Of a stretch of 64,000 nucleotides of DNA, positions 1 to 13,390 are shown in pieces. The number at the start of each line of letters is the position of its first letter. The stretch's first letter is position 1. The stretch is from an uncultured Methylococcaceae bacterium (GTDB taxonomy: Bacteria; Pseudomonadota; Gammaproteobacteria; Methylococcales; Methylomonadaceae): positions 1-64,000 of the forward strand of contig CAJADF010000127.1 in assembly GCA_903938485.1 (NCBI GenBank). Direction: 5' to 3'. The position numbers were made by a program, and so were the translations under genes. The notes beneath the pieces were generated by a model. That model did no database searches. It was not told where the DNA came from and saw only the letters and a program-made list of their open reading frames with translations.

Positions 1-495
<495 letters not shown>

Positions 496-891
496 ATGAA
501 AACTGTTACCCCTAAAAAGAGCAAAACTGCTGAATATGTAAGAACACATATTGATAAAAGCAGCATGAGTCAAAAACAAATATCTGAAGTTTTAGGCTTT
601 AAAACGCCTAATTTAATCACTATGATTAAACAAGGATCCATTAAAATCCCTGTTTATTTAATACCTAAATTAGCTGAAACTCTAAAGGTTGATCCTGCTA
701 AATTATTAGCCATGGCTCTTAAAGAATATAACCCTGATACTTACGCCGCTATTAAACAAGTGTTTGGTTATCCAATTACAGAAACTGAAGCTAAAATATT
801 AGAGAAACTTCAATCAGTTGCACCCTATAGCGAAATAGAATCAACTGAAGAATTAGAAAGCTATCTAGCAAAGATTGACGTTAAAAATTAA
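496..891 (+). CDS. Small helix-turn-helix (XRE-like) protein
   Basis: A 131-residue protein. Residues about 20-75 look like a Cro/C1-type helix-turn-helix: a SQKQISEVLG helix, a turn, then a recognition-like segment with NLITMIKQG, followed by IPVYLIPKLAETLKVDP, typical of this fold. The acidic C-terminal 60 residues have no motif I recognise. No catalytic domain is visible, so a DNA-binding regulator is the likeliest role. It stands alone, with AT-rich DNA in front and a clear hairpin terminator behind, so it is probably monocistronic. There is no phage or plasmid gene beside it. The fold assignment is inference from pattern; the target is unknown. Confidence 0.8.
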   Translation: MKTVTPKKSKTAEYVRTHIDKSSMSQKQISEVLGFKTPNLITMIKQGSIKIPVYLIPKLAETLKVDPAKLLAMALKEYNPDTYAAIKQVFGYPITETEAKILEKLQSVAPYSEIESTEELESYLAKIDVKN

Positions 892-906
892 TTTTTTAAC
901 ACCATA

Positions 907-944
907 AAAAGCCCTATTTAAGAAATAAAACAGGGCTTTTACTG
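907..944 (+). terminator. Rho-independent terminator
   Basis: A nine-base perfect stem (907-915 with 932-940) reads AAAAGCCCT/AGGGCTTTT. It ends in a T-rich stretch just after the stop of the small HTH gene. Confidence 0.85.
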
Positions 945-962
945 TTTTACGACCTCGAAAAC

Positions 963-980
963 TAAGCAATAAATTGCTTA
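963..980. repeat. Small palindrome followed by a C7 run
   Basis: TAAGCAAT and ATTGCTTA pair perfectly across a two-base gap, and a run of seven C follows directly. It lies between the small HTH gene and the orphan OmpR-like gene. No function can be assigned. Confidence 0.5.
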
Positions 981-1115
981 CGCCCCCCCTTTTAAATCAA
1001 CATTTCACTAATTAAATCCTATTTAATCAATATTTACTGATTTAACCATTGATAATTAATTAATAAACATATATTATTAACAATAAATTGTAACTTAGTT
1101 TTCTTATCAAGCATT

Positions 1116-1829
1116 TTGAAAAAGATTCAAAATAACAACGCATTAATTTTATGCATTGGCTTCAATTCATTACTAGAGAGCCGTTTTAATACTTATTTTA
1201 CACATAAGAATTACACGATCAAGTTCGTATCCTACACTCAAAATATAGATCAAAATTTAATTGATCAATTTGATGTTTGTCTTATTTACTCAGTAGATGA
1301 CTTCGACACCATCAGAAATCTAATCGAACTAAAAGATAAAGAAATTATTTGCTTAATGGGCAAAATTAAATTTGATTGCTCCTTTATGTTACTAACTGAT
1401 AACGTCATTTATTGCCTAGATAGCGAAACGCATCCTAAAGATATAGAACTATTCATCATTAAATTACAAGCAAAGAAAGATAGTTCCAGCAATCTTAATA
1501 ATTGGCTTTTAAATACAGAAAAAGGTGAGCTTATAGCCTCTGATAATTCTTGTCTCTCTTTAACTAAAATGGAAACAACCATAGTTAAATCCATCATTAA
1601 ATCGGGAAGCAATTACATCAACAGAAATGAATTAATTTTGGCCTTAAAAATACATTCTAACCCCAGAGCAGAACTCATTTTAAATACCACCATCAGTCGC
1701 TTGAGAAAGAAATTAACAGATTTTGATTCCGCAATTAGAATCAAAACTTGGCGCAGAAACGGCTACTCGCTGGAAGGTGTCAATATTTCAATCAAACCTA
1801 CACATGATGAATTTCCTGATGGCCAATAA
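1116..1829 (+). CDS. Orphan OmpR-type winged-helix protein with degenerate receiver-like N-terminus
   Basis: A 237-residue protein beginning at a TTG codon; no better in-frame ATG precedes the conserved region. Residues about 140-222 resemble the OmpR/PhoB winged-helix DNA-binding domain: a LTKMETTIVKSII helix, NRNELILAL, then the recognition helix TTISRLRKKL and the wing ending RRNGYSLEG. The first 120 residues have the alternating strand/helix look of a receiver (ALILCIGFN, FDVCLIY, EIICLMG), but I do not see the usual acidic pocket or phosphorylation aspartate. No histidine kinase is adjacent. It is therefore probably a phosphorylation-independent or atypical regulator. It is convergent with glmS. 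Confidence 0.78.
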   Translation: MKKIQNNNALILCIGFNSLLESRFNTYFTHKNYTIKFVSYTQNIDQNLIDQFDVCLIYSVDDFDTIRNLIELKDKEIICLMGKIKFDCSFMLLTDNVIYCLDSETHPKDIELFIIKLQAKKDSSSNLNNWLLNTEKGELIASDNSCLSLTKMETTIVKSIIKSGSNYINRNELILALKIHSNPRAELILNTTISRLRKKLTDFDSAIRIKTWRRNGYSLEGVNISIKPTHDEFPDGQ

Positions 1830-1879
1830 GCAAAACGACAGCCATCTGGGGATAGTAATGTGACCACCCCGTAGCAAAA

Positions 1880-3709
1880 TTACTCCACTGTTACCGATTT
1901 AGCTAAATTTCTAGGCTGATCAACATCTGTACCTTTCAGGATTGCCACATGATAAGACAATAACTGCAATGGAATTGTATAGACAATGGGAGCCACCTCA
2001 TTATCGACTTGGGGGATTTTTATGATTTGGACATTGGCATCAGGCGCACTCACTAAGGTTTCATCCATAAATACAATTAACTGCCCGCCCCTAGCACTCA
2101 CTTCCTGAATATTTGATTTAAGTTTCTCTAACAAACTATTATTGGGCGCAACCGTAATGACCGGCATATCCGCATCTATTAAAGCTAATGGCCCATGCTT
2201 TAACTCACCTGCGGGATAAGCTTCTGCATGAATATAAGAAATTTCTTTTAGCTTTAATGCACCTTCCATCGCGATGGGATATTGACTACCTCGCCCTAAA
2301 AACAATGCATTTTGTTTTTCGGCAAATTGCTCAGCCAATACTTTTATAGTTTCGTCTAACTTTAATACGTTTTCAATTTTGCCTGGCAAACTAAATAATT
2401 CAGACGTAATTTTAGCTTCCAAAGCATTTGTTAATTGAAAGCGTCTACCTAATGCAATGACTAACAACATTAAAGCTGTTAATTGAGTAGTGAAAGCTTT
2501 TGTAGATGCTACGCCAATTTCTGGACCCGCTCGAGTCATTAATACTAAGTCCGACTCTCTTACTAGAGAGCTTTCTGGGCCATTACATACGGCTATAGAA
2601 TACTTAGCGCCTAATTTTTTAGCTTCTTGCAAAGCAGCGAGAGTATCAGCAGTTTCACCCGATTGCGAAATAGTCACAATCAAAGTATCGGGTGCTAACA
2701 CAGGACTTCTATACCTAAACTCACTCGCAACCTCAATACTACAGGGTACTCTTGCAAGTTCTTCAAACCAATAGCGAGCAACTAAACCCGCATGATAACT
2801 AGTGCCGCAAGCCAAAATCTGTACTGATTTAATCTTATCAAATACCTCAGTAGCATTATGTCCGAAAGCAGACTCTTGAAGTCGATTATTAATAAATCGC
2901 CCCTCTAAAGTTTGCGATATAGCAAAAGGCTGTTCGTAAATCTCTTTTAGCATGTAATGACGATACTCCCCCTTATTAACCGAATCAGCCGTGAGCTGAC
3001 TTTCCTTAATGGGGCGACTAACAATCTGATCATCCTGATCATAAATTACAATTTTATCGATCGTTAAGGTGGCAATATCACCATCTTCTAAAAAAATAAA
3101 CCGTTGCGTAACTGGCAATAAAGCGGCTACATCAGACGCAATAAAATATTCACCAATACCAACGCCTATGACTAAAGGACTCCCTTTACGACAAGCAATT
3201 AAGGTCTCTGGACATGCCGCATTAATAATACCTAGGGAGTATGCACCTTCAAGTTTTGCTACAGTTAACTTAACAGCTTTTAATAAATCTGCAGTATTAG
3301 TCAATTCTTGTGCTATTTGATGCACAATAACTTCGGTATCGGTTTCTGAGGTAAATACATAACCACCCTCTTTTAGAGAGTCTCGTAAATGGTCATGATT
3401 TTCAATAATCCCGTTATGGACAACCGCTAACTTATCTTGGCTAACATGTGGGTGAGCATTAGTCGTACTTGGCTTTCCATGCGTTGCCCACCGAGTGTGA
3501 GCGATACCTATTGTTCCGGCAATCGGCTCTGCCTGAATTAAATCTTCAAGACCTTTAACCTTACCCAGCTCTCTCTTTCTATAAATCTCTTGGTTATGTA
3601 TAACAGCTAAACCTGCAGAATCGTATCCACGATACTCTAGGCGCTTAAGACCCTCAATAAGAATAGGCACTATATTTCGCTGCGCTATACCACCAACTAT
3701 TCCACACAT
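1880..3709 (-). CDS. glmS: Glutamine-fructose-6-phosphate aminotransferase (glucosamine-6-phosphate synthase)
   Basis: Makes glucosamine 6-phosphate from fructose 6-phosphate and glutamine, the first step toward UDP-GlcNAc for peptidoglycan and LPS. The start is placed at the Met of MCGIVGG because Cys2 must become the N-terminal nucleophile of the glutaminase domain; this gives 609 residues, the family's usual size, and an AAGGAA ribosome site sits just upstream. The N-terminal half is the Ntn amidotransferase (HTRWATHG, NGIIENH). The C-terminal half holds two SIS sugar-isomerase domains (ACGTSYHAG, SQSGETADT, KLKEISYIHAEAYPAGE) and the terminal LAKSVTVE. It lies one base after glmU, so the two are co-transcribed. 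I saw no glmS ribozyme. Confidence 0.98.
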   Translation of the reverse strand: MCGIVGGIAQRNIVPILIEGLKRLEYRGYDSAGLAVIHNQEIYRKRELGKVKGLEDLIQAEPIAGTIGIAHTRWATHGKPSTTNAHPHVSQDKLAVVHNGIIENHDHLRDSLKEGGYVFTSETDTEVIVHQIAQELTNTADLLKAVKLTVAKLEGAYSLGIINAACPETLIACRKGSPLVIGVGIGEYFIASDVAALLPVTQRFIFLEDGDIATLTIDKIVIYDQDDQIVSRPIKESQLTADSVNKGEYRHYMLKEIYEQPFAISQTLEGRFINNRLQESAFGHNATEVFDKIKSVQILACGTSYHAGLVARYWFEELARVPCSIEVASEFRYRSPVLAPDTLIVTISQSGETADTLAALQEAKKLGAKYSIAVCNGPESSLVRESDLVLMTRAGPEIGVASTKAFTTQLTALMLLVIALGRRFQLTNALEAKITSELFSLPGKIENVLKLDETIKVLAEQFAEKQNALFLGRGSQYPIAMEGALKLKEISYIHAEAYPAGELKHGPLALIDADMPVITVAPNNSLLEKLKSNIQEVSARGGQLIVFMDETLVSAPDANVQIIKIPQVDNEVAPIVYTIPLQLLSYHVAILKGTDVDQPRNLAKSVTVE

Positions 3710-3710
3710 A

Positions 3711-5081
3711 TTAATTTTCCTTTTTAACAGGCCTTTGCCAACTTGCAATTGAAATCTGTTTAGAACGACTTAAGGTTAACTGGTTTTCTGGACTATCTTT
3801 TGTGATAGTTGACCCTGCGCCTATTGTGGCATTTTTACCAATGGTTACTGGGGCAACTAATTGAGTATCAGAACCTATAAATGCTCCATCTTCTATAATA
3901 GTTCTAAATTTATTAACGCCATCATAATTACAAGTAATCGTGCCAGCACCAATATTAACTTTACTGCCTACCGTCGTATCACCGATATAACTTAAATGAT
4001 TCACTTTACTGCCAGTTGCAATAGTAGATTTCTTAATCTCTACAAAATTACCAATGTGTACATGCTCGGCTAATACTGCTTCTGGGCGTAATCTAGCATA
4101 AGGACCGACACGACTTCCTTGACCTACAATTGCATTTTCTATTATACAATTAGCCAGAATTTCAACATCATCCGCAATAATTGAATCTTTAATAATAGTA
4201 TTAGCACCAATTTTGACATTATTTCCAATACTATTATTGCCTTCAAATATAACATTAACATCAATGATTATATCTGTGCCCAATTGCACAACCTCACCTC
4301 TCATATCAAACCGTGAGGGATCCATTAAAGTTACACCTTGTTCCATTAAGTGCTCGGATTGCGCTTTTTGATAAACTCGCTCTAAATGACTTAATTGCAG
4401 ACGATTATTAACGCCGAGGACTTCATCTTCAGATTCAGCTACCCTAGTGTTAACATTAAAGCCATCTTTAACAGCCATCTCTATGACATCAGTTAAGTAA
4501 TACTCACCTTGGGCATTATTATTACCCAATTGGCTCAACCATCTTTTTAAATCAGATCCTTGTAAAGCTAAAATTCCAGTATTACCTTCTGTAATCAACT
4601 TTTCATCCGCAGTCGCATCCTTTTCTTCTACTATTTTAAGGACATTTCCTTCAATATCTCTAACTATTCGACCATAACCCGTTGGATTTTCGAGACGAAC
4701 TGTTAGCAAAGCAATTGATTGAGGCCCAACAAGATTAATTAATTGATTAATAGTCGTTAATTTTAATAAAGGTACATCACCATATAAAATCAATACAACA
4801 TCTTGCGCTTCAATTTGATCAGCAACTTGTTGGACAGCATGTCCTGTGCCTAGTTGCTGCTTCTGTTCTACCCAATTTGCATTGAAATCACTCAGCGTAT
4901 TCTTAACTAACTCACCACCATGTCCGTAAACTATTTTAATACTGTTATTAGGTAATTGACTACTCAATTCGTAGACATGCTGAAGCAATGATTTGTTTGC
5001 AATTTTATGGAGTACTTTTGGAAGTTCAGAACGCATGCGAGTCCCCTTTCCGGCAGCAAGTATGACTGTAGTGATTTTCAT
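3711..5081 (-). CDS. glmU: Bifunctional GlcNAc-1-phosphate uridylyltransferase / glucosamine-1-phosphate acetyltransferase
   Basis: Catalyses the last two steps to UDP-GlcNAc in the cytoplasm. The 456-residue length matches the family. The N-terminal pyrophosphorylase domain starts with the nucleotide-binding signature LAAGKGTRMRS and contains GTGHAVQQ and YGDVPLL. From about residue 250 the protein turns into a left-handed beta-helix, visible as hexapeptide repeats rich in I/V-G/A. Near residues 360-395 it carries the acetyltransferase signature HLSYIGDTTVG and GAGTITCNYDG. glmS follows after one base. Upstream, a bidirectional hairpin separates it from atpC, so glmU-glmS may have its own promoter or depend on read-through. 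Confidence 0.98.
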   Translation of the reverse strand: MKITTVILAAGKGTRMRSELPKVLHKIANKSLLQHVYELSSQLPNNSIKIVYGHGGELVKNTLSDFNANWVEQKQQLGTGHAVQQVADQIEAQDVVLILYGDVPLLKLTTINQLINLVGPQSIALLTVRLENPTGYGRIVRDIEGNVLKIVEEKDATADEKLITEGNTGILALQGSDLKRWLSQLGNNNAQGEYYLTDVIEMAVKDGFNVNTRVAESEDEVLGVNNRLQLSHLERVYQKAQSEHLMEQGVTLMDPSRFDMRGEVVQLGTDIIIDVNVIFEGNNSIGNNVKIGANTIIKDSIIADDVEILANCIIENAIVGQGSRVGPYARLRPEAVLAEHVHIGNFVEIKKSTIATGSKVNHLSYIGDTTVGSKVNIGAGTITCNYDGVNKFRTIIEDGAFIGSDTQLVAPVTIGKNATIGAGSTITKDSPENQLTLSRSKQISIASWQRPVKKEN

Positions 5082-5098
5082 GTTTTATCCTATTGAAC

Positions 5099-5138
5099 AA
5101 AAAAAACCCGATAGTGAAAACACTATCGGGTTTTTTAA
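5099..5138. terminator. Bidirectional hairpin terminator between atpC and glmU
   Basis: A 16-base perfect stem (5101-5116 with 5121-5136) with a four-base loop has A-runs on one side and T-runs on the other. In the minus direction it follows atpC and should end most atp operon transcripts before glmU. Confidence 0.92.
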
Positions 5139-5176
5139 ATATGATGTTAGCAAATTAACATTTAAATTAATCTAAT

Positions 5177-5599
5177 TTATCCGCCACGCTTTCTTAATCT
5201 ATCAAGAGTTCTTAATTGCATAACAGCTTGTTGCAATTGAGACTGCGCTGTTGCGTAATCAATTTTACCAGATGTATCAGATAACGCCTCTTCGGCTCTA
5301 GCTTTAGCTTCTAGCACAGCCGCCTCATCAATATCAGCCGCTCTAACTGCTGTATCAGCCAGAATTGTCACTAAATGAGGTTGAACTTCTAAAAGACCCC
5401 CTGAAATATAAAAAGGATAACTTTCACTCTCACTTACTTTAACTCGAACTTCACCCGGGTTAAGTTTTGTTATTAATGGAGCATGACGAGGTGAAATACC
5501 TAATTCACCCATTTCAGCAGGCGCAAAAATCATTTCAGCAAGTCCTGAAAATATCTCTTTCTCTGCACTTACTATATCTACATGTACGGTCATGGTCAT
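5177..5599 (-). CDS. atpC: ATP synthase F1 epsilon subunit
   Basis: A 140-residue central-stalk subunit that links gamma to the c-ring and inhibits ATP hydrolysis. The N-terminal beta-sandwich carries the family hallmarks: [13 protein letters not shown] near the start, [15 protein letters not shown], and [22 protein letters not shown]. The last 50 residues are the helical hairpin ([20 protein letters not shown]). It is the final gene of the atp operon, 50 bases after atpD, and is followed by a strong terminator. Confidence 0.97.
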   Translation of the reverse strand: MTMTVHVDIVSAEKEIFSGLAEMIFAPAEMGELGISPRHAPLITKLNPGEVRVKVSESESYPFYISGGLLEVQPHLVTILADTAVRAADIDEAAVLEAKARAEEALSDTSGKIDYATAQSQLQQAVMQLRTLDRLRKRGG

Positions 5600-5649
5600 T
5601 TATTCACCTGTTACAAGCTTCCCTCTACCCTAAAGCAGAGGGAGTCAAA

Positions 5650-7050
<1,401 letters not shown>

Positions 7051-7092
7051 TTATGTCATTTTGCATGGGGCTTTCAACTAGCTCGCAAGAGC

Positions 7093-7956
7093 CTATACAG
7101 CGGCGGCTCCGGCAACAATTTCTGAAATTTCTTGAGTAATAGCAGCTTGTCTAGCCTTATTGTAAATCAATTGCAATTCACCAATTAGGTTACCAGCGTT
7201 ATCAGACGCACTCTTCATGGCAACCATTCTGGCTGCTTGTTCACAGGCGTTATTTTCTACCAATCCTTGATAAACTTTTGACTCTATAAAACGAGTTAAC
7301 AAATGATCCAATACTTCCTTAGCATCGGGCTCATAGATATAATCCCAATGGCCACTCAAATTTTCATCGAGCTCATGTGCAACAACCGGCAATAATTGTT
7401 CAATTATAGGGCGTTGAGTCATAGTATTTACAAACTCATTACTCACTACAAATAGTTGATCAATTGTTCCAGTTTCATAGGCATCAAGCATTATTTTAAT
7501 AATGCCGACAATATCATGAAGATGCGGAGCATCACCTAATTTAGAAACTTGACCCACTAAATTTACTTTCAAATTTCCAAAAAAACTAAAAGCTTTACTA
7601 CCAATAGTACAAACATCAACTTCAATATTTGCATTTTCCCATTGCATAAACTCAGCTAACGTTTTTCTGAATAGATTTGAATTTAAACCACCACACAAAC
7701 CCCTATCTGAACTTACTACAATTACTCCGACACGTTTAACTTCACGAGGGAGTAAAAATGTATGTTTATATTCAGGATTTGCTTGAGCTAAGTGTTTAAT
7801 AATTTGGCCAATCTTTACAGAATAAGGTCTTGTTGCCTGCATTCTATCTTTTGTTTTACGCATTTTACTCGCCGCAACCATTTCCATTGCTCGAGTGATC
7901 TTCTGAGTATTCTTAATACTCGCGATCTTGGTACGTATTTCTTTGCCAACAGCCAT
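7093..7956 (-). CDS. atpG: ATP synthase F1 gamma subunit
   Basis: A 287-residue rotor subunit. The N-terminal coiled-coil helix starts [18 protein letters not shown] and continues [13 protein letters not shown]. The C-terminal helix contains [14 protein letters not shown] and the family-typical [36 protein letters not shown] in the middle is also characteristic. It lies 12 bases after atpA. Confidence 0.98.
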   Translation of the reverse strand: MAVGKEIRTKIASIKNTQKITRAMEMVAASKMRKTKDRMQATRPYSVKIGQIIKHLAQANPEYKHTFLLPREVKRVGVIVVSSDRGLCGGLNSNLFRKTLAEFMQWENANIEVDVCTIGSKAFSFFGNLKVNLVGQVSKLGDAPHLHDIVGIIKIMLDAYETGTIDQLFVVSNEFVNTMTQRPIIEQLLPVVAHELDENLSGHWDYIYEPDAKEVLDHLLTRFIESKVYQGLVENNACEQAARMVAMKSASDNAGNLIGELQLIYNKARQAAITQEISEIVAGAAAV

Positions 7957-7968
7957 TAGAAGACCCTT

Positions 7969-9510
7969 TTACCAGCTATGCGTGTTAATGAAAGTTTCAA
8001 TGGCAGACTTCAAACCACTGCTTATATCATTATTGTAATCGCCAGTTGAATTAATAGTGTTAATTAAATCAGCGTGTTCAGACTTTAAATAAGACTGCAA
8101 TGCGGCTTCAAAATCAAGCACCTTGTTAACTTCAATTTTATCAAGATAACCTTCATTCGCTGCAAATAAAGAGACTGCCATTTGTGCTACTGACATTGGT
8201 GAATATTGATTTTGCTTCATCAATTCAGTTACACGTTGACCACGTTCAATTTGCTTACGTGTACTTTCATCTAAATCTGATGCAAACTGAGCGAACGCTG
8301 CCAACTCACGGTATTGAGCTAAGTCAAGACGCGTACCGCCACCTAATTTTTTAATGATCTTAGTTTGTGCTGCACCACCCACTCGAGATACTGATAGACC
8401 GGCGTTTACTGCTGGACGAATACCTGAATTGAATAAGTTACTTTCTAAGAAAATCTGACCATCTGTAATAGAAATTACGTTGGTAGGTACGAAAGCCGAT
8501 ACGTCACCCCCTTGAGTTTCGATAATAGGTAACGCAGTTAATGAACCCGTTTTGCCTTTTACTTTACCACCGGTTAATCGTTCAACTTCTGCTGCATTAA
8601 TTCTAGCCGCTCTTTCTAATAAACGAGAGTGCAAATAGAAAACGTCACCAGGATAAGCCTCACGGCCTGGAGGACGACGTAATAATAAAGAAACTTGACG
8701 GTAAGCCCAGGCTTGTTTGGTTAAATCATCATAAATGATTAAAGCATCTTCACCGCGGTCTCTGAAAAACTCACCCATTGAACAACCCGTATAAGGTGCA
8801 ATGAATTGTAAAGCCGCTGATTCAGATGCTGATGCAGCAACAATGATTGTATGCGCCATTGCGCCATGCTCTTCTAATTTGCGCACTACGTTTGCAATAG
8901 ATGAACGTTTTTGGCCAATAGCTACATAGATACACTTAATCCCTGTACCTTTTTGATTGATGATCGCATCAATAGCAATTGCAGTTTTACCTGTTTGTCT
9001 ATCACCAATAATCAACTCACGTTGACCACGTCCTACAGGAATCATCGCATCAATTGATTTCAAACCTAATTGCACAGGTTGATCAACAGATTGACGAGCA
9101 ATAACACCCGGGGCAATTTTTTCAATCGGAGCAGTTTCAGTCGTATCAATTGCACCTTTTCCATCGATTGGATTACCTAAGGCATCAACAACACGACCTA
9201 ATAACGCTTCACCAACGGGAACTTCTAAAATTTTACCCGTACATTTAACTGTATCGCCTTCAGTGATGTGTTGATAGTTACCTAAAACTACGACACCAAC
9301 AGAGTCTCTTTCTAAGTTAAGCGCCATACCGTAAGTATTGCCAGGAAACTCTAGCATCTCACCTTGCATTGCTTCAGAAAGACCATGTACTCTCACAATA
9401 CCATCAGTCACACTGACTACGGTACCTTCTGTATGCGCTTCGGCACTTAGGTCGAAGTTTTCGATCTTCTTTTTAATCAGATCACTTATTTCAGATGGGT
9501 TTAATTGCAT
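7969..9510 (-). CDS. atpA: ATP synthase F1 alpha subunit
   Basis: The non-catalytic nucleotide-binding subunit of F1. The start is set at the Met of [14 protein letters not shown]: this gives 513 residues, exactly the usual size. The longer frame would add 23 residues that read back into the end of atpH. The Walker A loop GDRQTGKT is near residue 170. [33 protein letters not shown] and the alpha signature [17 protein letters not shown] are all present. atpH ends 17 bases upstream of the chosen start. Confidence 0.98.
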   Translation of the reverse strand: MQLNPSEISDLIKKKIENFDLSAEAHTEGTVVSVTDGIVRVHGLSEAMQGEMLEFPGNTYGMALNLERDSVGVVVLGNYQHITEGDTVKCTGKILEVPVGEALLGRVVDALGNPIDGKGAIDTTETAPIEKIAPGVIARQSVDQPVQLGLKSIDAMIPVGRGQRELIIGDRQTGKTAIAIDAIINQKGTGIKCIYVAIGQKRSSIANVVRKLEEHGAMAHTIIVAASASESAALQFIAPYTGCSMGEFFRDRGEDALIIYDDLTKQAWAYRQVSLLLRRPPGREAYPGDVFYLHSRLLERAARINAAEVERLTGGKVKGKTGSLTALPIIETQGGDVSAFVPTNVISITDGQIFLESNLFNSGIRPAVNAGLSVSRVGGAAQTKIIKKLGGGTRLDLAQYRELAAFAQFASDLDESTRKQIERGQRVTELMKQNQYSPMSVAQMAVSLFAANEGYLDKIEVNKVLDFEAALQSYLKSEHADLINTINSTGDYNNDISSGLKSAIETFINTHSW

Positions 9511-9526
9511 GTTCTTTATCTCACTC

Positions 9527-10060
9527 TCACTGTAGTGCTTTGTGCATATGTTGAAGTCGACCTTTAATTGTTCCGTCAATTACTCTGTCGCCTGCTCGAA
9601 CCAGAACGCCGCCAATCAATGATTTATCAACAGCGACATTCATATGAATTTTTTTACCTAAAGCCTTTTCCAATGTTTCAGTAAAGCTTTGTTTTGCTTC
9701 TTTTGTTAAAGCATATGCTGACAATACTTCTACTTCGACATACCCTTCATCTTCCGCTTTATAAGACTCATAAAGCTTGGTAATTTGAGGTAACAATACT
9801 AAACGATTGTTGTGAACTAATAATTTTAGAAAATTACTATTTTCTGCAGTTATCTGTTCTTGGCAAATATCCAGCATCAATTCTGCTAACTTTTGTTTAT
9901 TGACTTTAGGATTATCAATAACAACAGAAATGTCTTCATTTTCAAGCACTGCTGACATAAAAGATAAACTTTGCGACCAGGCTTCAGTCGCATTAGTTTC
10001 TTTAGCTCTTTTAAAAACTGCAGCTGCGTAAGGTCTTGCTAATGTTGCCAATTCGCTCAT
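9527..10060 (-). CDS. atpH: ATP synthase F1 delta subunit
   Basis: A 177-residue stator subunit that joins F1 to the b dimer. The N-terminal helical domain starts [12 protein letters not shown], typical of the family. The C-terminus carries the conserved [26 protein letters not shown] pattern (split here only for length: [12 protein letters not shown] and [11 protein letters not shown]). It lies five bases after atpF. Confidence 0.97.
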   Translation of the reverse strand: MSELATLARPYAAAVFKRAKETNATEAWSQSLSFMSAVLENEDISVVIDNPKVNKQKLAELMLDICQEQITAENSNFLKLLVHNNRLVLLPQITKLYESYKAEDEGYVEVEVLSAYALTKEAKQSFTETLEKALGKKIHMNVAVDKSLIGGVLVRAGDRVIDGTIKGRLQHMHKALQ

Positions 10061-10065
10061 TATGC

Positions 10066-10539
10066 TTAACTCAGTTGTTTAGAGACTTTAGTTATAATGT
10101 CTTGATGCTTAGTTTTATCAATTTCAGCATTCAATATTTGTTCTGCAGCATTTAATGCTAAGTCGGCCACTTGTTGACGTAAGCCTTCTTTCGCTTGCTG
10201 CATTTCTTGTTCTATTTGCGCTTTTGCTGCAAGTAACAAACGCTCACCTTCTTTTTTAGCGGTGTCTTTTGATTCTTCAACAATTTCATTTGCACGCTTC
10301 TGGGCCAAAGTTACAATCTCTGAAGATTGCTCTTTTGCTTCTTTTATAACGCCTATTGCTTTCTTTTCAGCCAAGATTATTTGTTCTTGACCTTTTTCAG
10401 CAGCCGCTAAACCATCAGCAATTTTCTTTTTACGTTCTTCTAAAGAGTCAAATAACGGTGGCCAAATGTACTTCATGGTAAACCATACCAGAAGTGCAAA
10501 GGTTATCATTTGCCCAATCAGAGTAGCATTGATACTCAC
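10066..10539 (-). CDS. atpF: ATP synthase Fo b subunit
   Basis: A 157-residue peripheral stalk subunit. One N-terminal membrane helix (residues about 5-25, containing [21 protein letters not shown]) is followed by a long charged coiled coil, as in E. coli b (156 residues). The start [12 protein letters not shown] is the family signature. It is placed between atpE and atpH as usual. Confidence 0.97.
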   Translation of the reverse strand: MSINATLIGQMITFALLVWFTMKYIWPPLFDSLEERKKKIADGLAAAEKGQEQIILAEKKAIGVIKEAKEQSSEIVTLAQKRANEIVEESKDTAKKEGERLLLAAKAQIEQEMQQAKEGLRQQVADLALNAAEQILNAEIDKTKHQDIITKVSKQLS

Positions 10540-10578
10540 GATGCGTTCCTCTTGTTGCTATTAAATACGAAAGTACTA

Positions 10579-10881
<303 letters not shown>

Positions 10882-10913
10882 TTATTTTAATAGTTAAAAG
10901 TGTAAAACAATAA

Positions 10914-11699
<786 letters not shown>

Positions 11700-11718
11700 C
11701 TATTAATAATTAGTAAAG

Positions 11719-12078
11719 TTAGCGCATTAATAGCGCAAACCAAAAAACTGATAATGCTGTTATATATCCAACTAACAGCGCTAATATTTCTGTATTGGGC
11801 ATTTTAAAAATTATTATAAACAACACCCCTGTTAATAATAATTTGCCTGCTTCACCTAAATAAAAGGAATTAAGCACTTTTCTTGCCGGACGCCCCGCCG
11901 GCTTATTTACAATTAATGCAAAAAAGAGATTCGGTAAAAATGCCGCCATGCCACCTAATGCACTTGATAAACCGAAGTTATACCCCTCAAAAATGGCAAA
12001 GCCAGATGAGATTATGACGCTTATCAATAACTGATAACGCAGAATCTTACTGACAGCAGATGTTTTTCTACTGTTCAC
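11719..12078 (-). CDS. atpI: ATP synthase-associated protein I
   Basis: A small protein with about four hydrophobic segments, leading the operon as atpI normally does. The start is set at GTG 12078 (protein begins MNSRKTSAVSK) because GGGAG lies six bases before it; a TTG four codons upstream would place the ribosome site inside the gene. The family is thought to help c-ring assembly and is poorly conserved, so the call rests on size, hydrophobicity and position. Confidence 0.88.
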   Translation of the reverse strand: MNSRKTSAVSKILRYQLLISVIISSGFAIFEGYNFGLSSALGGMAAFLPNLFFALIVNKPAGRPARKVLNSFYLGEAGKLLLTGVLFIIIFKMPNTEILALLVGYITALSVFWFALLMR

Positions 12079-12106
12079 TCTGTCTCCCAAACATAATAGC
12101 TTGAGG

Positions 12107-12135
12107 ATTATATATATCGAACCTGATTAAATCAA
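12107..12135 (-). promoter_or_regulatory. Probable sigma-70 promoter of the atp operon
   Basis: On the minus strand, TTGATT (12130-12135) and TATAAT (12107-12112) are separated by exactly 17 bases, about 28 bases upstream of the atpI start. This is the best -35/-10 pair between purC and atpI. Confidence 0.65.
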
Positions 12136-12227
12136 GGTCGATTAAAGTCTATTCAATAAATTTGTTAGTTTCATAAACCTATACTAACAGCGCAAATTAT
12201 ACCTTAATATTTTTAAGGTTATTGACT

Positions 12228-12236
12228 TTATCCACA
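12228..12236 (+). promoter_or_regulatory. Single consensus DnaA box
   Basis: TTATCCACA occurs once in the gap between purC and atpI. It is a perfect match to the DnaA consensus. No further boxes cluster around it and no AT-rich 13-mer array is evident, so it is not evidence of an origin. It could be a regulatory DnaA site or chance. Confidence 0.4.
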
Positions 12237-12282
12237 GCATATTGTCTATTAATTCAACCATTCTAAGCAGTAATACACCCAA

Positions 12283-13179
12283 TTAACTCTCTTCAGTTAA
12301 CTTAATTTCTGCTTCAGCGTATTTTTTTGCACAAAAACCCGTTACTTCTGCTGGCAATGATGGACCCGGCGCTGTTTTATCCCAGTCTAAGGTTTCCAAA
12401 TAATCTCTAATGTATTGTTTATCAAAACTTGGCGGACTGATGCCTACTTGATATTCATCTGCAGGCCAAAACCTCGATGAATCAGGTGTTAACACCTCAT
12501 CTATCAAATACAAAATCCCCGCATCATCTACACCAAATTCAAATTTAGTATCAGCAATGATAATGCCTCGCTCTTTAGCAAAAGTAGCTGCCTCTCTATA
12601 TATCGTTAAACTTGCATCTCTAACTTGCTCTGCTAAATCTTGACCCATCAAATCAACTGTTTTTTGAAAATCCACATTTTCATCATGCTGATCTACCGCT
12701 GCCTTTGTAGAAGGCGTATAAATTGGCTCGGGCAATTGCTCTGCTTGTTGCAATCCAGTCGGTAATTTAATTCCACATACTTCGCCAGTACTTTGATAAT
12801 CTTTCCAACCTGAACCGATTAAATAACCACGGACAATCGCTTCTACAGGCAATGGTTTTAGTTTTTTTACGACTACCGCCCTGCCTTCTACTTGAGCTCG
12901 CTCCACTTCATCTGGCAAAACATCTGCCAAGCTTAAATCAGAGATATGATTAGGCATAAGATGACCTAATTTTCTAAACCAAAAATTTGATATGTGAGTT
13001 AACACACGACCTTTCCCTGGAATAGGGTCAGGTAATATTACATCAAAGGCTGATAACCTATCCGTAGCAACAATCAACATGAACTTATCATTTATATCGT
13101 AGATATCGCGAACTTTTCCGCGCGCAAGAAGCTTTAAAGATGATAAAGATGATTCGTATAAAGCAACGGGGTTAGTCAT
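12283..13179 (-). CDS. purC: Phosphoribosylaminoimidazole-succinocarboxamide synthase (SAICAR synthetase)
   Basis: Purine synthesis: ATP-dependent joining of aspartate to CAIR. The motifs are [13 protein letters not shown] near the N-terminus, [20 protein letters not shown] and [13 protein letters not shown]. At 298 residues it is the longer form of the enzyme, not the roughly 237-residue E. coli form. It stands alone between the atp block and the divergent relA gene. Confidence 0.96.
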   Translation of the reverse strand: MTNPVALYESSLSSLKLLARGKVRDIYDINDKFMLIVATDRLSAFDVILPDPIPGKGRVLTHISNFWFRKLGHLMPNHISDLSLADVLPDEVERAQVEGRAVVVKKLKPLPVEAIVRGYLIGSGWKDYQSTGEVCGIKLPTGLQQAEQLPEPIYTPSTKAAVDQHDENVDFQKTVDLMGQDLAEQVRDASLTIYREAATFAKERGIIIADTKFEFGVDDAGILYLIDEVLTPDSSRFWPADEYQVGISPPSFDKQYIRDYLETLDWDKTAPGPSLPAEVTGFCAKKYAEAEIKLTEES

Positions 13180-13390
13180 AAGACCTCACTATAAATTAAT
13201 ACTATTCTGCTGATTTGGAACTATCGCCCATTGAACCACTCTTATTTTCGGTATCATTAAAAGCAGTCAAAGCGTATATCAACACTAAAAAGGCAGAATA
13301 TTAACATTATTTAGTCGTAATCTGCAGGCTATTCATTAACAATAATTGAGGCACAATTGCTTAGTTTGAATAATCCTCTAAAATGATTTC

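Noticed and set aside
1830-1879. Terminator between the OmpR-like gene and glmS
   Set aside because: GGGG and CCCC pair weakly across a long loop and no T-run follows.
12228-12236. Chromosomal origin between purC and atpI
   Set aside because: Only one DnaA box is present. Other TTATCCAC-type 9-mers in the window (for example 14185-14193 in relA and 45301-45309 before mutY) are isolated, some inside genes, so they are compatible with chance.
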